DNA of 64,000 bases, from NCBI RefSeq assembly GCF_002443255.2, contig NW_019211456.1, forward strand, positions 23,305,061 to 23,369,060, in the 5' to 3' direction. The first letter of the stretch is position 1. The number at the start of each line of letters is the position of its first letter. Positions 37,643-50,300 of this stretch are shown here, piece after piece. The translations under genes and the position numbers were made by a program. This DNA comes from Varroa destructor. Its lineage: Eukaryota > Arthropoda > Arachnida > Mesostigmata > Varroidae. The notes under the pieces were generated by a model that did no database searches, was not told the origin of the DNA, and saw nothing but the letters and a program-made list of their open reading frames with translations.

Positions 37643-40000
37643 TCTTCGTCCATATGTCGTCGACACGTGATGCCATTGTGGCTCACTGTTGCAATAGACC
37701 AAAAAACCAATGGAAGAAGCAATAAGGGCTACAGTACCTCATATTAAGGGTGACACGTCTCAATGTAAGCATGCTTTTCGCAGGTTTCGACGGTGGACTA
37801 GGGCGGAACCAGTTACGCTATGCGCCCTTTCCTGGGTGACCACTATAACAATACGGTTTAGATCCGGAGTATATAGGGGTGTAGGATGAGGGTCAGTGAC
37901 GGGTGAAAATCTCCTAGTCAATTTTCACGCACCATATCTCGGTGAAATGTTTGATTGCCATTGCACGCAGTCTTATATTCCACTCTCCAGTTAGACTATA
38001 GCCGTAGCAGCCTCAAAAATATTACGATGTACAATGCGTATTGTTGCACACAAAATTATCTGCCTTTTGGACAAATATAAATTGGGCATTATGTTGCAAG
38101 TATGCATGTCATAGCTTTTACTGCTGCAGAAATTCCTGGTTTCCAAAGGGCATTTATCTTAGTCAAGTGTTCCTAACTTCCATAAGCAGGCTCACACGCC
38201 TTGATGGGAGCCCGCCTCCACATATTTGCACGCCTGTTACATGTATATAGCCTCTTATTGTCCTTCGCTATATAATTGACTCATCGCTGATCTGCGCTCA
38301 CCCCTGGGACTATCTTGATATAGCAGCAGGGGGTGGATGATTTTTCAGCTCAATAGAATTAGTTCCATCATGAGTTACGTAGGGGTACTGAAGTGAGCCA
38401 GAAGTGAAGACTGTTCAGATCGTTACAATTGACGCTCTTTGCAAGCGGCAGTGACTCTTGACTCACGAGAGGGCTTGAGCTTCAGGCCTGCTTAAAACTA
38501 CTGGTCTAGTGATTTCGTGAAGTGCAGTAGTTTTTCGATCAGTACGAAGTGGCTGCTACTTTATATGCAGACACGCGGCAACCTGAAGTACAGCCATCGT
38601 GGTCTTCCAACCAAACCCCTCGTGCTGAGTCACTGACGATCAGACGAATGTTGAATGCTGCCATGGTAGCTAGTTATACGACTAAGAACGGTGCCATCAA
38701 GGGTAGGCGCTTTCGCCTTCTAAGTCGGCAGTACGAGAAAATCTGATAAACTATATGATCGAACGAATCGTTGAATTTGTCGCCATCTCTTGTTGAACCA
38801 GCCACCCAAGCGACGTGTCAGAACTTGGTGAGGACTTCATTAATTTCGGTCGCTGCTTGGAGTATATTAAGAAAGTTACTAGTAGGATTCATGTTTAACT
38901 GCACTATACTCTCGAAGCTGACTTGATACAAAATGCTGCAAATGCAAGGAAATACAATTATTTTTGGTTTTTGCTTTAGCATCTGAATTTATGCTGAAGC
39001 CGTAGTAACCAAACCGATTGTACTACGTAATTGTTTTTCCTAACTAGCCTCAGCTGTTCGCATCTTCTTTGTTTAAGGGAGTCTAGTGTCCGTTATTCGG
39101 TATTTTTTTTTCGCATTATAAAGTTCGCAAGGTGTTTAAACAGGCTTCGCCTTATTGAAAGTGTTGCTCATAGCAAACCCAATCCCATAACAACAAACTG
39201 GAATTAGTTCATTTAAACCGCCTAGATCTGTATCCCCGCTGCACCTGTACTTAAAGATGTACAGCGAAAACAACACTTTTGTCCTTTATGAATATGTACA
39301 CATGTGTCGAATAAATGTATGCTTTTTATTTAGTGCTTGACTCTAAGCAGAGCTCGAAAAGCCTGAGTCAGGCACCAGCGACCTGTGCCTGCATCAGTTG
39401 TACCTTGGATCGTTGGTAAATCCTTACGGTACATGTGGATAGTAAATGATTTTTGTTAATAATAGACAATTCATGGGTTTCGCGCGCACACACACGCGTG
39501 ATGCAGGTAACAACTATCGTAGAAAGTTTTCCAGTAGTTTTATATTCATTTTCAATGCATGTGACTGATACCCTTTACGTTAACTAACTCACAGGGTCAA
39601 TGAAATACAAACAGGCAGAAATTCTAACATTTCCAGACTCTCACCAAAAGCGCCGAAACACGTACGGGTCGATGGTACACACTTTCGTACGTTTTTTTTA
39701 AGCACATATAAATTTGGTAATCTTAAAAGTAATGATTGAGAAGATAGCTCTTGCGTTAAATATCGCTATGACTGTGTAATTTAAACAAACATTACGTAAT
39801 ATTGATAATCATCCCATCTAGCGTATCTTTAAAGTAATACCAAAAACCCTACCGTTTAGAATTCACAAAAACTACATTTCATTTAGTTTAATACGTACAT
39901 CGACATAAAAATGGATATATAAATCTTTTTTTTTTTCAAATGTCTACCGGTCAGTAATAGAACGGGCTGCAAAGTATTAAAAGAATTAGCGGGTCAATGC

Positions 40001-40020
40001 TAAATAAATAAATAAATAAA
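40001..40020 (+). repeat. (TAAA)5 tetranucleotide tract
   Basis: Five TAAA units in a row. Simple microsatellite. Confidence 0.9.
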
Positions 40021-40949
40021 GAACTATTTCGATAAATGCGGTTAGTGTCTGTTGTGGTGATGTCCATTCGTTTGTCGAAATTCACTGCTGAGCTTATTGA
40101 ATGAAGCAGTGGGGCCCCGGACTTCACGAAGATACTTCACTTTAAGAAGGGACTTCTGCTTCATCTTTAACGGTAGTTTTGTCGTTGAAGTCTACATTTA
40201 GCAAGCTACCGAAGAAAGAGCCACGCGCGACTACAGGTATAAATGACGCTCCGCTTTTCGCCTCCCGCAAAAAAGTGACAAAAGCTATACTTCTATTACA
40301 AAATAACCAAAATCTAAGTCATTCTACGTGCGACAATGGCTGTAGCCTGAAACTCTGTATGGGGCATATATGAAATTAAATGTCTTAATCTGAATACAAC
40401 AAAGAGAGCGGAGAACACAAATGGACTCTTCGCTTGCACAGAATTCAATAACGACTTGCATGGCCAGACATCAACAGCTCATAAGTGAAAAGAACTTTAA
40501 ATTTTAACTTAGACATTTGGACGTTTATAAACTTTGTCGTGGCTTTCATTCGATACTTATATAGAAGCCTATGGTTTAGCACTTTAATTGTCTTAATAAT
40601 AATTGACAATAATGCCTCACTACTTTCACTATATTATCTTTATCTGATATATCCCTTCGCTAAATTATGTTCAATATAACTTGGGCCTGTTATCTTTTGG
40701 GATATAACTCCCTAACATATCAGTTTAATTAACACATATCATTCGTGTTGAAATACTGTCTAGAAACGATTCACTAAATATTTTGTGTTTTTCATGTCAC
40801 TTAGTAAACCTATTGAATCATAATTTTTTTGGCATTCTTAATTTCAGTTCCCCTTAGCGTCATCATCATACTATCTGATTCCCAAGTCATTGTCATCGAT
40901 GGATGATAGATGTACGTAGATCGGTAGCAACTCCTTGTCTTTTTTCCTC

Positions 40950-41500
40950 CTTACGTCACCCCATCGGCGGCTTCACCATCGCCATCAACATCGGTATTAT
41001 CGCATGAAGCTGCAACTTCAACACCAGAAGCGACACCAGCGTCGTCCACGATAGCAGGCGGAACGGCGCGACTGCAGAAACAGTAGTAATTCCGGTAGCA
41101 AAAGGAGGCAACGGCAAAAAGCGGCCAGCCAGTCAGCCAATGCGCACGGTAGCCTGTGTAGTAACGGTGATAGCGGATGCGGCGGTAGAGTCTGCTCAGG
41201 CTCTTGATCGACGTGCTTTCTCCGGTAGCGCAAAAGACGCGCAGGCGCCGCTCCTTTGAGAAGCACGCGCGCTAGCGGCAGCGATGTCGATGCTAGTCGG
41301 CCCGCGTTCATTCGCGTCGGCCACACCCATGCTCACGTCGACCATGGTGCTCTGGCGGCGCTAGTAGAAACTGTGGGAATAGCCGAAAGTACGACAACAA
41401 CATCATCAACGACTTTCGTTCTGCCTCTTTCTCGTTGTGACGCTCACGGCTCCGCACTACAAACATCACCGATAAAGCAACGAAACGATATTGGCAGCTA
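40950..41500. other. GC-rich, CpG-containing patch, unassigned
   Basis: A sharp rise in G+C with many CG dinucleotides and GCG/GGC triplets, next to a long TA microsatellite. Long frames cross it on both strands (41018-41326 minus, 41256-41696 plus), as expected where stop codons are rare in GC-rich DNA. None shows a domain. It might be a promoter or a non-coding first exon, but I see no paired splice signals. Confidence 0.35.
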
Positions 41501-41547
41501 CTACCTAGGCCGTTCTTTTGTTGCCACAACAGCCAGCTTGTTTCTAC

Positions 41548-41550
<3 letters not shown>

Positions 41551-41601
<51 letters not shown>
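41551..41601. repeat. (TA)25 microsatellite
   Basis: About 51 bases of uninterrupted TA dinucleotide. It produces the alternating Tyr-Ile stretches seen in open frames on both strands, which therefore should not be taken as protein. Likely polymorphic. Confidence 0.95.
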
Positions 41602-41603
<2 letters not shown>

Positions 41604-43084
41604 TACATATACGTCCTACGCAGCAGAGTTCACCCAAAAATTCAGCAAAAACAGCTCAACGATAATAACAACGACATACAAGAAAAACAGCGTTAAAGAA
41701 GAGTTACTACAAGGGATAGGTTTGGCCGGTCTTATTTGTTTGTCTTGTTTCTATTTTTCCTGCTGCTTCTTCATTTTTACGGAAAAGAAGTATACAACTA
41801 AATAGATAGAAGGAAAGGCGATAATCTACTTGCTGCCATAGCTGGCTTGGCTATATAACAGAATTTATTTGTAGTGTGAATGAAGTTTATCCGCGACTAC
41901 CGTCTCTATAGCCTTGGCCATCGCCAAACTTTCGATCGTTCCCGTATAGCACAGTATAACAAGAAGGAGTTTTCATGTTCACCTGGCTTTCGATTTTGCT
42001 TTACCGTGCCACTTAATTCATTACCACCAAACACCTTTACAGTTTATGACAGGGTATAAACAATTAGGGAAAGCTAGTTTTCAATTGGGTTATTGTGAAC
42101 GGATTTCAGTGGATGAATATAACTTCTAAACTTTAAAATAATACGAGTTGACACAGAACAAGACGAGAGATGAGTACGTTAGGATCTTTTTAGGCGGAAA
42201 AACACACGGTACGGCCACGTCTGAAAAATTAATTCTATTGAATGGGATAAGAAATCGACCCATAAAGTATGGCTAGACGCGATACAACATTAGCAATCCA
42301 AACAAGCCCACAACTAAATCAAACCATTCGAACATTCACTCTGAGCACTTAGCACTCGCATGCTCGCTAATATGTGCATACGAGCAGCCCCATATTGTTA
42401 TCCGAAAGGCCTGTATCAGACCTTTTCGTGGCTATGGTGGATCAGCCGATTGCTGCTTGCCGTCACACCCGTATTAGCGGACATAAAGCTCTTTCATCGT
42501 TGTCCACATATACAACGCATTTATTCATTCATTATATATATGCAACGAAGTTGGCACTTCTGGCGAAAGCAGCAACCGAGACTGGGGTCGCTCGGCTTTG
42601 ACGCCCCCGGTAAAAGATTTTGGCGGCCCTACGACTACCGTTGCTGTTACTACCGTAGTGTTCAATGGCGCTAAGCACAAAAAGTACACGCAGATAATAG
42701 TAACGATAATAACACCAGCGGTAGCTAGAGCAATTAACGAGCATTTTATAGAAATATTTACAACTACAGTATTGCCAATAGTGAGCACTAGCTCGCTCTC
42801 GTCTTTCCACGTTTCAAGGGTCCTGAAAACTCCTCGCCAGCGTAGACTTCAGCAAAGACCTCCACCAGCTACTACTGTGACTAAGGGAATATGCCAAAAC
42901 AGCTACAGGTACAGTGCAACAAAATAGAAAGCCCCTTTACAGACGGTGACGGCCAGCAGCTTCGTCAACGACGACGGATTAGCCTAAGAAAGAAAGAGGC
43001 AGAGGGCAAGAGGGGTAGACCAGCATCGATGCCGGTACAAAACAGCGTAAACCAGGAATGCTCGCAATGAAGAATCATCTTCAT

Positions 43085-43100
43085 ATCATCATCATCATCA
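43085..43100 (+). repeat. (ATC)5 trinucleotide tract
   Basis: Five ATC units in a row. Simple microsatellite. Confidence 0.85.
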
Positions 43101-43807
43101 GAAGATATCTTAAATCAGTTGAGAACGAAGAAAGGATCAGTAAAGGACGACTCGCATGCGAATCAATTGCTTATAACAGCACCAACAACAACTACAATCG
43201 TAGCGCTAGACAAGTTTTGTTCATACATTAATAAGATAACAATTAGAGAGATAGGATACGACTGGTTCTTTTTGTTCGGATCGAACTTCAAATCAGACTA
43301 TGCAAAAGCAGCTGTTTCGGACCTTGTATAAATAGAACGACAAGTATCTACTCATGCGCCCAGCTTCAAACCTAGGCCAGCGGAACCTTTTTTTTATGCT
43401 TATTTAGCTGTACAGACTTGTGTAACTACGGCTGAAATAGACCAAGTTCATCGTTAGTTACATAAATGTGGTCTCAATAGATACTAAACATGAAGAGAAA
43501 CTTTTAAATCTACTGTACAGCACCATAATAATAATGACAATTTTCGCAGTTAACAATGAAGAGAATTATCAAATTCAGAGTTACGGCCTGAGTGAAGGTT
43601 CGATGAACAAACTTTCAGATAACTGTGGTTAGACGTTAACCAAAAATGAGAAAATATTCATAAATAAAAACTAACGGTTTCTATAAAGTTCTTTATTGAA
43701 TGAGATGCTCTTCAGGCAAGCTCATTATAACGAAAAGATCTCTGGTCGAAATGGAAAAAGCTAGCATTCTTCAGAACTACATCCGTACCATAATGTGCCT
43801 CCAGGTT

Positions 43808-43852
43808 GTTAAGACATCATGTTATAACATTTATTCGTGATGTCTTTTAACA
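43808..43852. repeat. Bulged inverted repeat
   Basis: GTTAAGACATCA pairs with TGATGTC-TT-TTAAC across a two-base bulge, and the loop holds a further AT-rich palindrome (ATGTTATAACAT). The stem is weak and in AT-rich DNA. Confidence 0.55.
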
Positions 43853-45013
43853 TGAGTAAACATATCTTTTAGACATACATACACTTGTTTGGGATTTTTC
43901 AATACATATATGCTTTGTGGCTAACACATAAAATATACTGTGGGATAGAAATGCGTAGGAGTATTTGTTGCTTTAAGAAAAGGTCCGAGCCAAATCGCAG
44001 AAAAGCAGGGACTTTTCTGAAAGTGTAGCGTTCAGAAAACATACCAGTTATCTGTACTAGTTGAGGTACCTCGAGATTCCTGTCACATCATTTCCCTTAC
44101 TTCTTTGGTCTGTAATTTTTCTCCTGTCCAACATAGACAAAAACGCTACCAAAATGGTTCAGTGGAAATTGCCAGCTCAAGCGGTGTCAATCCTGAAATA
44201 CAGGTGTTTAGCCCGTGCCTGAAATCGGCAGTCTGGTACGATGTTAACGAAGCTTTACGCTTAGGCCCAGAATAAAGAAAAGGCCCATTCATGCGTTGCT
44301 ATTACGGATAAATGTCAATGTAACGTTAAATTGTAAAACATGAATCGTTATGGGGAGCAAAGTATTCAGCAGGTTGAAATATGCTGGAACGAGCCAGTGT
44401 GAGCGAGCGAGTGTTGTGTGATCTCTACCACGTACCTCTGCCTTTCCGTGCTATTTTAACGAACATTTTGACTTGCTTAAATATGGCGCTAGGCTAACAA
44501 TAAATTACTGTTTTCGATTCATCCTAAAGATAGTAAGGAAAATTCGAAGAGGCGTATCTTTCCCACAAAAAAGCAACAGAAAGAGATTTTTTGATGAATC
44601 ATCTGGGAAGAAATCGAAACATTGGTGCAAAGTGGCAGAGCACAGTATGGAACAATCAGCGACATAGAACAGCCTGATCTGTCTAAATTCGGTTGCCAAG
44701 TGGAGCCGGCTCTTTAGTTCTTGTACTAATATTGATACTAATAGACATATTTAGATTAAGCGTGATTATTTCTCTTCGATCAGCATCTTATCCCCTAGCT
44801 TCGTCTTCTTCTCCTGGTTGGATCAATTTAACTGCAGATTCCGTTGCCCAGTAGCAACGCGCACAACGTAACTAGCCATTGTGATCTACATCGGCCGTCG
44901 CCGCCATCAGCAGCAGCATCGCAGACGCGGCCAGTTCCCTCGTGTTCAGGGCAAAGCAACAACAACAATAAAAAACAGCAAAGACAGAGCAACAATAAAA
45001 TAAAGGAGAACAG

Positions 45014-45106
45014 ATGACCGGTAAATGTAACCAATCGTGGCCACAGTCTGTGCCCCGTTCTTCGCCACCGTTGCTACCTTACAGAGCACGACGAGTTCAG
45101 AAGAGC
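45014..45106 (+). CDS. Weak candidate first coding exon, 31 codons
   Basis: ATG at 45014 opens exactly 31 codons to a donor-like GTAAGTAC at 45107 (phase 0). The peptide is proline/serine-rich, then basic (ends with Arg-Arg-Val-Gln-Lys-Ser). The upstream 150 bases are GC-richer and contain CAG/CAA triplets, as a leader might. A minus-strand frame with two hydrophobic runs (44946-45260) overlaps it and starts at TTG. Neither has homology support. Confidence 0.13.
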
Positions 45107-45249
45107 GTAAGTACAGGCACAATAAAAATAGTATCTCAATTCGAAGAACAGCAGAATCTTCAACGAGCGCAGCCAGATAGCTGGGTTGTGTCGAACACTC
45201 GTCTCCCGCGCCAGCAAGCATTGACACCGCCCACAGGTTAAAGAAGAAT

Positions 45250-46803
45250 AGATCACGCAACTTTCCGCTCGCTAATTCATTTCGCCTTCTCGTGATTGTT
45301 CCTGCTCTCCTTACTCCTCTCTACTATTATATGCGAACACAAAATCATCAGATCATTAAAATTTTGATTTGATTTCAAATTACTACTTCTGCTGCTGGCC
45401 CTGCTGGTCGTTTGATTGTCTGCTGACAGGAAGAAACCTTGCGACTGGTTGAATCCTCGCGATACATGAAGATGTGCGGTCCTGTGCGATGTTTCATGGT
45501 TTGCGGTAGGGTTCGGGCCATGGCAAAAGGGGCTGCTATGGCCGTGACAGTTTACACGATGACGTCTGTTTTAGAATTTGACCACGGTGGTCGGCGTTCT
45601 GCCCAAACCGAACTGGGATTGTGGTTTTATCTTATATCTGTTAGATCTGCGTGTATGTAATCATTGGGGAAACGGGGTGCCAGCTAAACAGAAATAGAGT
45701 CCCGGTAGGTTCGGGTATACCCTGTTAGAGATAGAGAAAGGATTCAGGTCACATGGGTTTCTTTTTGTAACGTCGTCGTCGTCATCATCCCCATCACACG
45801 AATTATGATGAATTTTTTATTCGGTTTCATCGTTTTTACCTGACCTTCCTTGCCAGCTAATGTCGAATTATCACTTGTATAGATAAATGCATGATAATGC
45901 CAGTAATCCTGCCTGGCGCATCGCGCATCTACGGCGATGATAACAACGACACGAAAATTGAAAGTTCCTTTATCAATAGCTGACTATCAGCTTTACGATG
46001 CGTGCACAAGTGTATGGAAAAGGTTGCACGTTGGATTTTCGCCGAAGGGAGCAAGGCTTTATTCAATTAGGTATTATATGGTGTGTACGTACCTGGTTAG
46101 TGATTGGTAAAGTAAATGAAGAAAGTGTTGAAGCATTATGTAACAGGCATAGAATTAACACAACTAATTAGACCTCAAACCGCGATATCGCGGTTTGGAA
46201 TAGATAATATAAATAAATAGCGTAAAAACGTCTCCTATTCAGCCACCTATTTCAACTGCTGTCTTTATGCTTACAGTTCTATCCTCTGCTGCGATATGAA
46301 CGCTTGCAACGCCATGTATTTGTCTACTGTCTAACGAATCCGTTGACCGCTTTCAGCAGTGGTACACCGTTATAGACGGCGCAGCCGTCCTTTCTTTCCT
46401 TTTCTTTCTTTCCAGCCGGTGACTTTCAAACTGGACTCTACCTGTTCTATCCGAACGAACCGACTAGCCGTTTAATCGTTCTCCATTTCGATCTTCTGCT
46501 TCTCAAGTCCAATTTCAATTTTCGTTTACTTGTGAATCGACTATTATTTGATTCGTTCTTCATGCATTCTAACTACTTCATTCAGCACAACTAACTCCCT
46601 CTGCCGGCGAAGTGTTTCAACACAATCTTTCGACGCGTTTAGGTCGTCCTTTTTTCCTACCTACCTGCCTATCTGATGTAGGCCTTAGTTGACTTCGGCC
46701 CACTCTTGCTTTTGTTGCTGATGTCGTTGACGCTGCTATTTCTTTGTTTTTCTTTTTCTGTTCTACTTTTTGGCTAGATTTTTCTTGTTTTCTTTTCGGC
46801 CAG
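45250..46803 (+). other. Pyrimidine-skewed non-coding stretch
   Basis: Much of this stretch is rich in C and T on the plus strand, most strongly at 46380-46803, where TTTC and CTTT units are frequent. It contains (CGT)4 at 45771-45782 and a 22-bp palindrome at 46176-46197. The tract at 46388-46414 ends in CCAG and could act as a 3' splice site; the frame after it stays open for about 57 codons, but it is leucine/phenylalanine/serine-rich, as any pyrimidine-rich DNA would be. Confidence 0.5.
46176..46197. repeat. Perfect 22-bp palindrome
   Basis: CAAACCGCGATATCGCGGTTTG reads the same on both strands, centred on GATATC. The CG-rich core stands out from AT-rich flanks. It may be a dimeric binding site or a chance or foldback product. 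Confidence 0.9.
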
Positions 46804-46968
46804 ATGGCAGTAGTTTCACCGATCGCAGCAACCGTTGTCGCTGTCCTTTGAAGCTAGCACGACAACGCCTACCGCCTTATGTGATGATAACCACGCATAG
46901 CATCCGGCCCCTAGAGATTTTTATGCGACAGAGAACGCTTGGTTCAAATGCTGGACGTACACAGGCAG
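46804..46968 (+). CDS. Candidate internal exon after a long pyrimidine tract
   Basis: A long T/C tract ends TTTTCGGCCAG at 46803, a good acceptor. The following frame (in phase after two bases) stays open for 54 codons to CAG|GTAGAC at 46969, so the candidate exon is exactly 165 bases and symmetrical. The peptide is basic, with a Cys-Arg-Cys-Pro block near its start and several Arg residues later. I recognise no family. The donor is only moderate. The frame continues a few codons past the donor to a stop. Confidence 0.2.
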
Positions 46969-47085
46969 GTAGACAGACGGTATAGACAAACACTCAGAGA
47001 GAAAACGAAGACACGACACGCCCTTGTATTTTCTGTACCGTATTTACGTGTCGCAGCGGAACGCGGCTAAAGAGCTTTTACCTAC

Positions 47086-47304
47086 CTAGATGCGTTTTGC
47101 CTGATTGAATCTTCTTCCTGCTGCGAAAGCGTCGACTGGCACACAAAAGATAAAGTCTATTACTGTCACGGACATTTGCGGCAGCTGTAGAAATTTAGCC
47201 GCGTATTCGAGCACGTGGAGTTTAGACAACTGAGTTGACAGCGATGCGGCGTACAATCGCATGTAAATATCATTAAACGGAAAGAACTGTGGAAACTTAC
47301 GCAT
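47086..47304 (-). CDS. Weak candidate ORF, 72 codons
   Basis: An ATG-led minus-strand frame ending in TAG at 47086. The composition is mixed and protein-like, with leucine/alanine-rich helices, a hydrophobic run around residues 48-56 and a basic C-terminus. A GTAGGTAAAAG motif follows the stop directly. I do not recognise a family. With no homology or paired splice signals this remains a guess. Confidence 0.14.
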   Translation of the reverse strand: MRKFPQFFPFNDIYMRLYAASLSTQLSKLHVLEYAAKFLQLPQMSVTVIDFIFCVPVDAFAAGRRFNQAKRI

Positions 47305-47309
47305 GTGAG

Positions 47310-50300
47310 TTGAAGATCGAAAGCGTCAAGCTTGGATGTAGTGGGTTCTTATTTTAAGGTTTATAAAACAGCTGCTATATTTGGTCTATGCATAAATTTG
47401 CTAGTAACGCGAAAGAAGGTATGTCAAGCCGTCAGCCCCAAGAGAACATATATTTCTTTGGAAAAAGGATCAGAAAGACAATCAAGGACAACGCTACTCA
47501 TAAGCACGCTTTAATCACAGGACATTAATAAGTTCGTTCATTGCCTTCCAAAGAATTCTGCGAATATCTTTTACGTTTAATGTCTAACATCAAATTAACT
47601 TGCGAAGCGTGGCCTTCGTATATACCGTCGCTCACGATAAAGACATCTAAATGTGTGAGCTAAGGCAGTAACTTACATGACTCCTAGAAAAATTAGACCC
47701 CGTGCACTATGTAAGTGTGTTTTGTGCTTCGCTAAAATCCGTCTTGTAATTACGACAGGACGCTACGAAACCCCGAAGGCACCTTGATCAGTTTCTCAAT
47801 TTACAACTCAGCTTTGCCTAAATACTGCCAGTAATACAAAAGGGGTGGCACGTTAGCTTAGTTAATTTGTTACTTTGTTATCTTTGAGGATTTTTCATTT
47901 TGTTGTACACTATCCGGGGCTACTCTGTTAGACTCCACCGCGCCCAATATATGCCTTTCCTCAAGATTTCTAACGAAAGACCTTCGTTGTTTCGATATAT
48001 TAAAATTGAGATTAAAAAAGCAATCGTCGAGGAAAAGGAGAGAACTGGTCCAACTTTACATGTCTGTAAATGCCTATGAGCGGTTTTTAAGATTAGTTAT
48101 TTTCTCTGTAAAAACCATTCTGTGTCAATATGAGGGTCGATGCTCTGAAGCATCGTTGCATCGCTCAAGCATATGGCCACTCGAATTAACTGACAGCAGC
48201 TCGAATCGCCACTAATATCGACTGTGAAGGCGCGAGAACTAAGGCTAAATCACGTGAAGTCTATCTTTTATAAATCATTTGCGAATTTTCTTCGTATGTG
48301 AGCCTCATGCGCGTAGGTTCACTATAGATTTTCTGACGTAAATTGAAAGTTTTTACAAGACAAAAGTGTTAGTGTGGCGAAATACACGAGGAAAGGGGGC
48401 ATTTACCATAATATATGCGTATGTAGTTTTTAGGTAATCCTAATCACTGCTAGGTTGATAGGACGGGTATGATACTGGATTTATGAAATTTCGAACAGCT
48501 TCCTAAATATGTTAGTTATATCGCTATGCGACGTGTTTGACCAGCCTAAACACCATTGCAGTGTACGTAAATTGGCTTCCGCCGCTGCATCACAGACATT
48601 ATTAGTCAGTCTATTTCCGTGAACTTGCAGTTCGTAAAACGGAACTTTTTTTTTTTCTGTGACTATCTCGGACCCGGAAATCGATCATACTACTGTGTTA
48701 CCGAATCACCATGATTTCGTTAAATGGCAATGGATTCTTGCTTGTTTAAATAACAACAACACTTTCACGTTTAGCGTGCTTGGTGCGCAACATGCATAGG
48801 GTGTTCTTCGAGGAGGCAAACAGAAGAAACACTGTTTTAGGTTGAAGGTTGCGTAGGTAACAGGCCGAAATCTAAATTTGGAATACGAAAAATTTAAACT
48901 TTTTATACATACGCATTATATAGGAATACAACCGCGAATATCTAGAAAATTAGTCGATGTACGCTGGCTTTTTATGGATACTAGATAACTTAGAGCTGCG
49001 ACACAGCAGTGTCTAACAGAATACGTTAGCAGATACGCTAACAGAATCAATTGAGTAGATCAGCGACGCTCAACCGCGTATTGGTAAATCGTTAATTAAG
49101 AGTTACATTATAGCATATATTATACATCCGTGTGAAGCTTTACTTAACTAATAAGATTTGTTTTAACTGTTAAAGCGCTCGCCTTTGTTGCCTGCTAATG
49201 AAGTTGTAGCCTTTCTCACAGTGGCTAGGTTTTTTGTAGAAGGACGAAGATTGATGCTTAAAAGTACCGCTCAACAAGTACAAATTATGCCTCTATATCG
49301 GGCGTACATGTCTATGTAGATTATCTTGTAGCTGCCAGACAATCAAGATCTGCTGTATCAGCTCGTTCAATCGCTGACGGATGGATCAGTGAGGTATTAA
49401 CCTATTCCATCAACGTTATTGACTTTGGGTAAAAATCTTGATTCTAACAACGCCCACTGCTGAGTTCTTCCGGTAGAGAACAACAAGCGAGTCACGGGAG
49501 AGAATAGGAATTTTGAAAAAATATAGCATAGACCAAGGATAATTAATTTTATTGCTTAAAGCAGTGTGGATAATATGATGGTGAAATAGCTATATAGTGA
49601 TTGTGTCCCGTACCCACAGAGCCATAATACTGAAGTTATCTCTAGTGAATCTCTAAAAAGCGACATCGTGATAGCTCAAATAGCCTATCTTTGCTCATAA
49701 TAGATGATAGATCATCTGCTTCCCATATTTGTGTGATCGATACCTTTCTTATTGTTGTTGGCGTCGTTGCCGCTGGCGTATTTATGTGAGCATATCTTCG
49801 ATTCTGCCAAGTCTGTCACGGTGGGTTGTGCCTTGAGCGATCATGATGTCGCTGTCATTACATGAGTCGTTCTTCTCCTGAAGAGCAGCAAGTATTGAGG
49901 GAGGCGTACTCTGGAGGTGTCTTACGTTAATATCATATTGAAGCTCTCTCCGAGTTTTCAGCTTTCGATTGCTTGGACAACTTCGCCATTATATCTTCTA
50001 TTTATCACCATCTCAATTACTAACCGACAATGTTGCAGATGAATGGATACTGAGGTTGGGGCCATTGCATTGGGTTACAGTTATTCGCTGTGTTAACACT
50101 ACCGCCTATAACCATAGGTATCGCCGACCCGCACAGGATACGCCAGTTCACTGAGTAGGTGGCCCGATAACGATCTTTGCGGGATTCATTATCAGAGGAC
50201 CAGTAAGCTATATCGGGACGAAAGAAAACGAAGTAGCTATCTGTGCCTGTTCGGTAAACAGGCATAATAAAAGGTACCGCAAAGGTCTAGAGACTGAAAT

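Larger units (their letters stand above)
26280..40940. other. Long non-coding stretch
   Basis: Over 14 kb without a frame I can recognise. Base composition is AT-rich, with especially AT-rich segments near 29200-29460 and 32030-32480. Visible structure is limited to a hairpin at 30585-30626, an inverted repeat at 34826-34871, a spaced 12-bp inverted repeat at 37566-37642 and a (TAAA)5 tract at 40001-40020. The open frame at 28793-29155 (120 codons) has no supporting signal. It is most likely intergenic or a large intron. Confidence 0.6.
41800..44800. other. Non-coding stretch
   Basis: No recognised gene. Frames at 42360-42927 overlap on both strands without support. An ATC tract lies at 43085-43100 and a hairpin-like inverted repeat at 43808-43852. 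A 64-codon lysine-rich frame at 44473-44667 starts at TTG and has no splice support. Confidence 0.55.

Noticed and set aside
41256..41805. Long overlapping frames with Tyr-Ile repeats on both strands (up to 146 codons)
   Set aside because: They read through a (TA)25 microsatellite and a GC-rich patch with few stop codons; the repeats are compositional.
44946..45260. 104-codon minus-strand frame with membrane-like segments
   Set aside because: It starts at TTG, and its hydrophobic end comes from TTG/TTT-rich DNA opposite CAA repeats; no family recognised.
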